A stretch of DNA of 64,000 bases. It comes from JADLGL01 sp050184415. GTDB taxonomy: Bacteria; Pseudomonadota; Alphaproteobacteria; Rhizobiales; Kaistiaceae. Under the pieces are notes generated by a model, which was not told the DNA's origin, did not search any database, and saw nothing but the letters and a program-made list of their open reading frames with translations. This document shows, one piece after another, positions 61,047 through 64,000 of the stretch. The stretch covers positions 62,001 to 126,000 of the forward strand of contig JBFXAJ010000001.1 in assembly GCA_050184415.1 (NCBI GenBank), given 5' to 3'. The stretch's first letter is position 1. Each line of letters begins with the position of its first letter. Both the position numbers and the translations under genes were made by a program.

Positions 61047-62027
61047 CTATTCCACGAACTCGGTCGCCGCGACCATCACCTCCGGCGCGATGTCGAGGCC
61101 GAGCGCGCGGGCGGCGTCGAGATTGACCACGAACTCGAAATCGGTCGCCTGCATCACGGGCAGGTCCGCGACCGCCTCGCCATCGAGAATGCGGCCGAGA
61201 TAGGCGCCTGCGTTCCGGTAGGCGCTGGCGATGCTCGTCCCGTAGCTGATGAGCCCGCCGGCGAGCACATATTCGCGCTGGGTGTAGAAGGCCGGAATCC
61301 GGGCGCGGTTGGCGAGGCGGACGATCTGCTGGCGCCGACTGAAATAGAAGCTGTCGCCGGCAACCAGGAGCGCCTCGGTGCCGTCGGCCGCCATCACGGC
61401 GAAGGCGGCATCGATGTCCGCCTCGGAGCCGGCCACGAGAAGCCGGAGACTGACGCCGAGCCGTGCCGCGGCCGCCTCGAGCTGCCGCGAGATCAGCGGA
61501 TAGGTCGGGCCCGGGTCGAGCAGCACGCTGATCGTCCGCACGCCCGGCAATAGCGTGTGGAGGAGCTCGAGCCGCTTCTGCTCGAGGCTCACGGCAAAGA
61601 GGCTGATGCCGGTCAGATTGCCGTCGGGCTGGCTCAGGCTGTCGACGAAACCCGCGGCCACCGGGTCGCTGCCGGTCACGAACACGATCGGCACCCTTGC
61701 GGTCGCCTCCTGCGCGACCTCGATCGCCACGTCGCCGCCGGCAACGAAAAGCACGTTCGGCCCGTCGTTGAGGAGATCGCGGGCGAGGGCGACGAGATCG
61801 TTGCTGCCGAGCTCCGCCCAGCGGTAGCTGATGGCGAGGTTGACGCCCTCGAAATAGCCGCGGCTGCCGAGCCCGATGCGGAGGGCTCCGACGAGATGGG
61901 CGACGCTGGCCGATGGCTGTCCGTTCAGGAAACCGATGACCGGGCGCTGCGGGACCTGCGCCCGGAGCACGGTGGGAGCGACGGCGGCAGCGGCGAGGCT
62001 GCCAAGGAGGGTTCGGCGACGGATCAT
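61047..62027 (-). CDS. ABC transporter substrate-binding protein, ABC_sub_bind family (DUF534-like)
   Basis: 326 residues from the ATG at 62027. The N-terminus MIRRRTLLGSLAAAAVAPTVLRAQ is a twin-arginine-like or Sec signal. The mature protein has VIGFLNGQPSASVAHLVGALRIGLGSRGYFEGVN, VLFVAGGDVAIEVAQEAT and IPIVFVTGSDPVAAGFVDSL, the periplasmic-binding-protein fold family PF04392 common in Rhizobiales, often without a permease partner. An open frame to 62090 starts beyond the likely promoter. Divergent from the Crp/Fnr gene across a perfect operator. Ligand unknown. Confidence 0.9.
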   Translation of the reverse strand: MIRRRTLLGSLAAAAVAPTVLRAQVPQRPVIGFLNGQPSASVAHLVGALRIGLGSRGYFEGVNLAISYRWAELGSNDLVALARDLLNDGPNVLFVAGGDVAIEVAQEATARVPIVFVTGSDPVAAGFVDSLSQPDGNLTGISLFAVSLEQKRLELLHTLLPGVRTISVLLDPGPTYPLISRQLEAAAARLGVSLRLLVAGSEADIDAAFAVMAADGTEALLVAGDSFYFSRRQQIVRLANRARIPAFYTQREYVLAGGLISYGTSIASAYRNAGAYLGRILDGEAVADLPVMQATDFEFVVNLDAARALGLDIAPEVMVAATEFVE

Positions 62028-62071
62028 GGCGGGCGGGCTCTGTCGCGACGCTAGTGGGGGCCTTCCGCCCG

Positions 62072-62095
62072 ACCTTGTGACGGCCGTCACAAGGT
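62072..62095. promoter_or_regulatory. Perfect 24 bp CRP-type operator between divergent genes
   Basis: The whole 24 bp is its own reverse complement: half-site accTTGTGAcgg and its mirror. Core TGTGA at 62076-62080, 6 nt, TCACA at 62087-62091, the CRP consensus. It lies 45 nt before the substrate-binding protein ATG (minus) and 89 nt before the Crp/Fnr ATG (plus), so it may control both. Confidence 0.75.
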
Positions 62096-62183
62096 GCCGT
62101 CATGGCGGCTGCTCTACTTTGCCGCGACCGGCCCTTTGACGCTGCCGCAATTGCGGGAGAAACTGGGGCGAAGGGGAGGAACC

Positions 62184-62882
62184 ATGGCCATGACGGGTTC
62201 CGCGATCGCTCAGGCCGACGGCGCGACGCCGCTCGCGCAATGCATGGTCTTTGCGGCGCTGTCGGCCGAGGACCGGCGTGCGCTGGCGGGACGCGCGCAC
62301 CACCAGCGCTTCGTGAGCGGCGAGACGATCTTCATCATCGGCGACCCAGGCCTCTCGATGATGGCGATCATCGAGGGCATCGTCCGGGTCAGCTTTCCCG
62401 CTGCCGACGGACGCGAGATCGTGCTCGCGGACCTCGCGCCGGGCGAGGTCCTCGGCGAGGTGGCGCTGCTCGACGGCCGGCCGCGCTCGGCCAGCGCGGT
62501 CGCCTACTCGGACTGCGATCTCCTCGTCCTCGACCGCCGCGACGTCCTCGGTCTCCTCGAACAGCGCCCGGCGGCGTGCCTTCGCCTCCTGTCGCTGCTG
62601 TGCGAGCGCCTCAGGCGCTCCGATGAGCGGATGGCCGACATCGCCTTTCGCGATCTTCCGGCCCGCCTCGCCAAGACGCTGCTTGCCATCACGTCCGCCG
62701 CCGGCGCGCCGGCGCGGACGCGGCTGTCGCAGGGCGAGCTGGCGCGGATGGTCGGCAGCGCACGGGAGAACGTGAACCGGCATCTTCGCGACTGGCACCG
62801 GCGCGGCATCATCGAGATCAGCCAGCGGGGCATCGCCATCCAGCGCCGGGACGCCCTGAGCCGACTTGCCGGGATCGGGTAG
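62184..62882 (+). CDS. Crp/Fnr family transcription regulator
   Basis: 232 residues from the ATG at 62184 with aggggagga upstream. The cyclic-nucleotide-binding domain is at about 15-135 with FVSGETIFIIGDPGLSMMAI and GEVLGEVALLDGRPRSASAVA, whose GE...RSA phosphate-binding cassette is close to that of true CRP. The C-terminal winged helix has LSQGELARMVGSARENVNRHL, a recognition helix with SARENVNR. There are no N-terminal FNR cysteines, so cAMP or another nucleotide rather than an iron-sulphur cluster is the likely signal. It probably binds the operator in front of it. 5 nt before the next gene. Confidence 0.9.
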   Translation: MAMTGSAIAQADGATPLAQCMVFAALSAEDRRALAGRAHHQRFVSGETIFIIGDPGLSMMAIIEGIVRVSFPAADGREIVLADLAPGEVLGEVALLDGRPRSASAVAYSDCDLLVLDRRDVLGLLEQRPAACLRLLSLLCERLRRSDERMADIAFRDLPARLAKTLLAITSAAGAPARTRLSQGELARMVGSARENVNRHLRDWHRRGIIEISQRGIAIQRRDALSRLAGIG

Positions 62883-62887
62883 GGCGA

Positions 62888-64000
62888 TGGCGGGCCCGGA
62901 CGGCGCTGCGCTGGACGGCCGGACGAGCCGGGCCCTGCCGCGGCGCCGGATCCTCCGCCGCTACATCACGCTGTTTGCCGTCGTCATCACGACCGCGCTC
63001 CTCGTGAGCGGGATATCGGAGATCTGGTTCGGCTACCGCGACGAGGTGGCATCGCTCGAGCGGATCCAGCGCGGCCAGGCGCAAGCCGCCGCCGACCGCA
63101 TCGAGGAGTTCGTGACCGAGATCGAGCGGCAGACGGGCTGGACCACCCATCTGCCATGGACGGAGGCCGAGATCGCCGGCGCGCCGGCTGCGGCCGAGGA
63201 TCCGCTGGCGCCGCGCCGGCTCGATGCCTTGCGCCTGCAGCGCCAGGTCCCGGCGATCGCCGAGATCAGCCTCGTCGATCCCGACGGGCAGGAGCAGCTC
63301 CGGGTGTCGCGGATCGCGATGGACGTGGTCCGGAGCGGGATCGACCTTTCGCAATCGCCGGCGTTCGTTGGCGCGGTCGAGAACGGCGCCTATTTCGGGC
63401 CGGTGTATTTCCGCCGCGAGTCCGAGCCGTACATGACGATCGCCGTGGCGGGGTCGCGGCGCGCGAATGGCGTCAGCATTGTCGAGGTCAATCTGAAGCT
63501 CATTCTCGACCTCATCTCCGCGATCGAGGTCGGCGAGGGCGGCCATGCCTATGTGATCGACGCCTCCGGCCGCCTCGTGTCGCACCCCGACATCAGCCTC
63601 GTCCTCCGCAATACCGACATGACGGTGCTGCCGCAGGTCCGCGGGGCCCTCGGCCTCGAGGGCGAGGATGGCGGCGCGCGGGCGCTCGACGGCATGGGCG
63701 TGGTCACCGCCCATGCCTCGATCCCCGACCTCGGCTGGACGGTCTTCGTCGAGCTGCCGATGCGCGAGGCGCTCGGCCCGATCTACGCGTCAGTCGCCCG
63801 CACCGGCGGCCTCCTTCTCCTCGGTCTCGGGCTCGCCTTCGCCGCCGCGATCCTCTTCGCCCGCCGCATGGTGGTGCCGATCAAGGAGCTGCAGCAGGGC
63901 GCATCGCGGATCGGGCAGGGCGCGTTCGACGGGCGGATCAGGGTCAGCACCGGCGACGAGCTCGAGGCGCTTGCGGAGGCCTTCAACGACATGGCCGTCG
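62888..64000 (+). CDS. Cache-HAMP membrane sensor protein (C-terminus beyond window)
   Basis: 371 codons are visible, open at the right edge. Two membrane spans (about 25-47 and 298-322) enclose a double-Cache-like sensor (about 48-297) with AYVIDASGRLVSHPDISLVL and VVTAHASIPDLGWTVFVELP. A HAMP linker follows: VVPIKELQQGASRIGQGAFD then TGDELEALAEAFNDM. The output domain (histidine kinase, adenylate/guanylate cyclase or cyclic-di-GMP enzyme) is not visible. Its place 5 nt after a CRP-like regulator makes a cyclase attractive, but that is inference. ATG at 62888. Confidence 0.82.

Overview
The window is very GC-rich and packed with genes that read as an alphaproteobacterium, most likely Hyphomicrobiales (Rhizobiales). 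Supporting signs are a haem-PAS FixL with FixJ, FixK/FNR-type and EcfG-type promoter sites, a yqeY/carA and dnaG-rpoD housekeeping block, imelysin paired with a di-haem oxidoreductase, and RIME-like palindromic intergenic repeats. No genus can be named from the sequence alone.

Layout. 1-2.9 kb: an iron-related pair (DUF1111 di-haem oxidoreductase, cut by the left edge, and imelysin) behind an Irr-like palindrome. 3.1-8.1 kb: a complete five-gene Dpp/Opp-type peptide ABC transporter. 8-14.4 kb: DUF1684 protein, a general-stress group (isochorismatase-fold hydrolase, DUF6766, DUF892 ferritin-like protein) with EcfG-type promoters, a zinc alcohol dehydrogenase broken by one amber codon, DUF488, tRNA-Ile2(CAU) and a VOC protein. 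14.5-26.7 kb: a low-oxygen fitness island with arcC, an alpha/beta hydrolase, arcB, arcA, arcD, VIT transporter, AI-2E-type permease, FixL, FixJ, a lone receiver, flavodoxin and an SPW membrane protein. Six FNR/FixK-type inverted repeats stand in front of these genes, most at the spacing of an activator bound near -41.5. 26.9-30.9 kb: SIMPL, YCII-like, cold-shock and DUF2188 proteins and a PQQ dehydrogenase.

30.9-48.4 kb holds the accessory DNA. A 0.9 kb block of hairpins and a RIME-like element is followed by a 1327-residue NACHT-like ATPase with a C-terminal PD-(D/E)XK nuclease motif, in clearly AT-richer DNA. Then come rpoD, dnaG and a secreted protein, and then a tightly overlapping operon on the other strand: MmeI/YeeA-like DNA methyltransferase, DinJ-like antitoxin, YafQ-like toxin, DExH helicase and GIY-YIG nuclease. 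Two putative defence loci thus flank dnaG-rpoD. The last two genes of the operon carry one frameshift each.

48.4-64 kb: YqeY, carA, a class A beta-lactamase-like hydrolase, an SDR, a second copy of a 220 bp repeat seen near the left end, and an unrecognised two-gene secreted system (an 830-residue transglutaminase-like protein and a roughly 1730-residue PPC/VWA protein with a frameshift). The right end has an ABC substrate-binding protein with a truncated duplicate, a Crp/Fnr regulator with a perfect 24 bp operator between them, and a Cache-HAMP sensor cut by the window edge.

Coding lesions (one amber codon, three frameshifts, one missing start codon) are spread over the window, so assembly error must be separated from real decay before calling genes dead.
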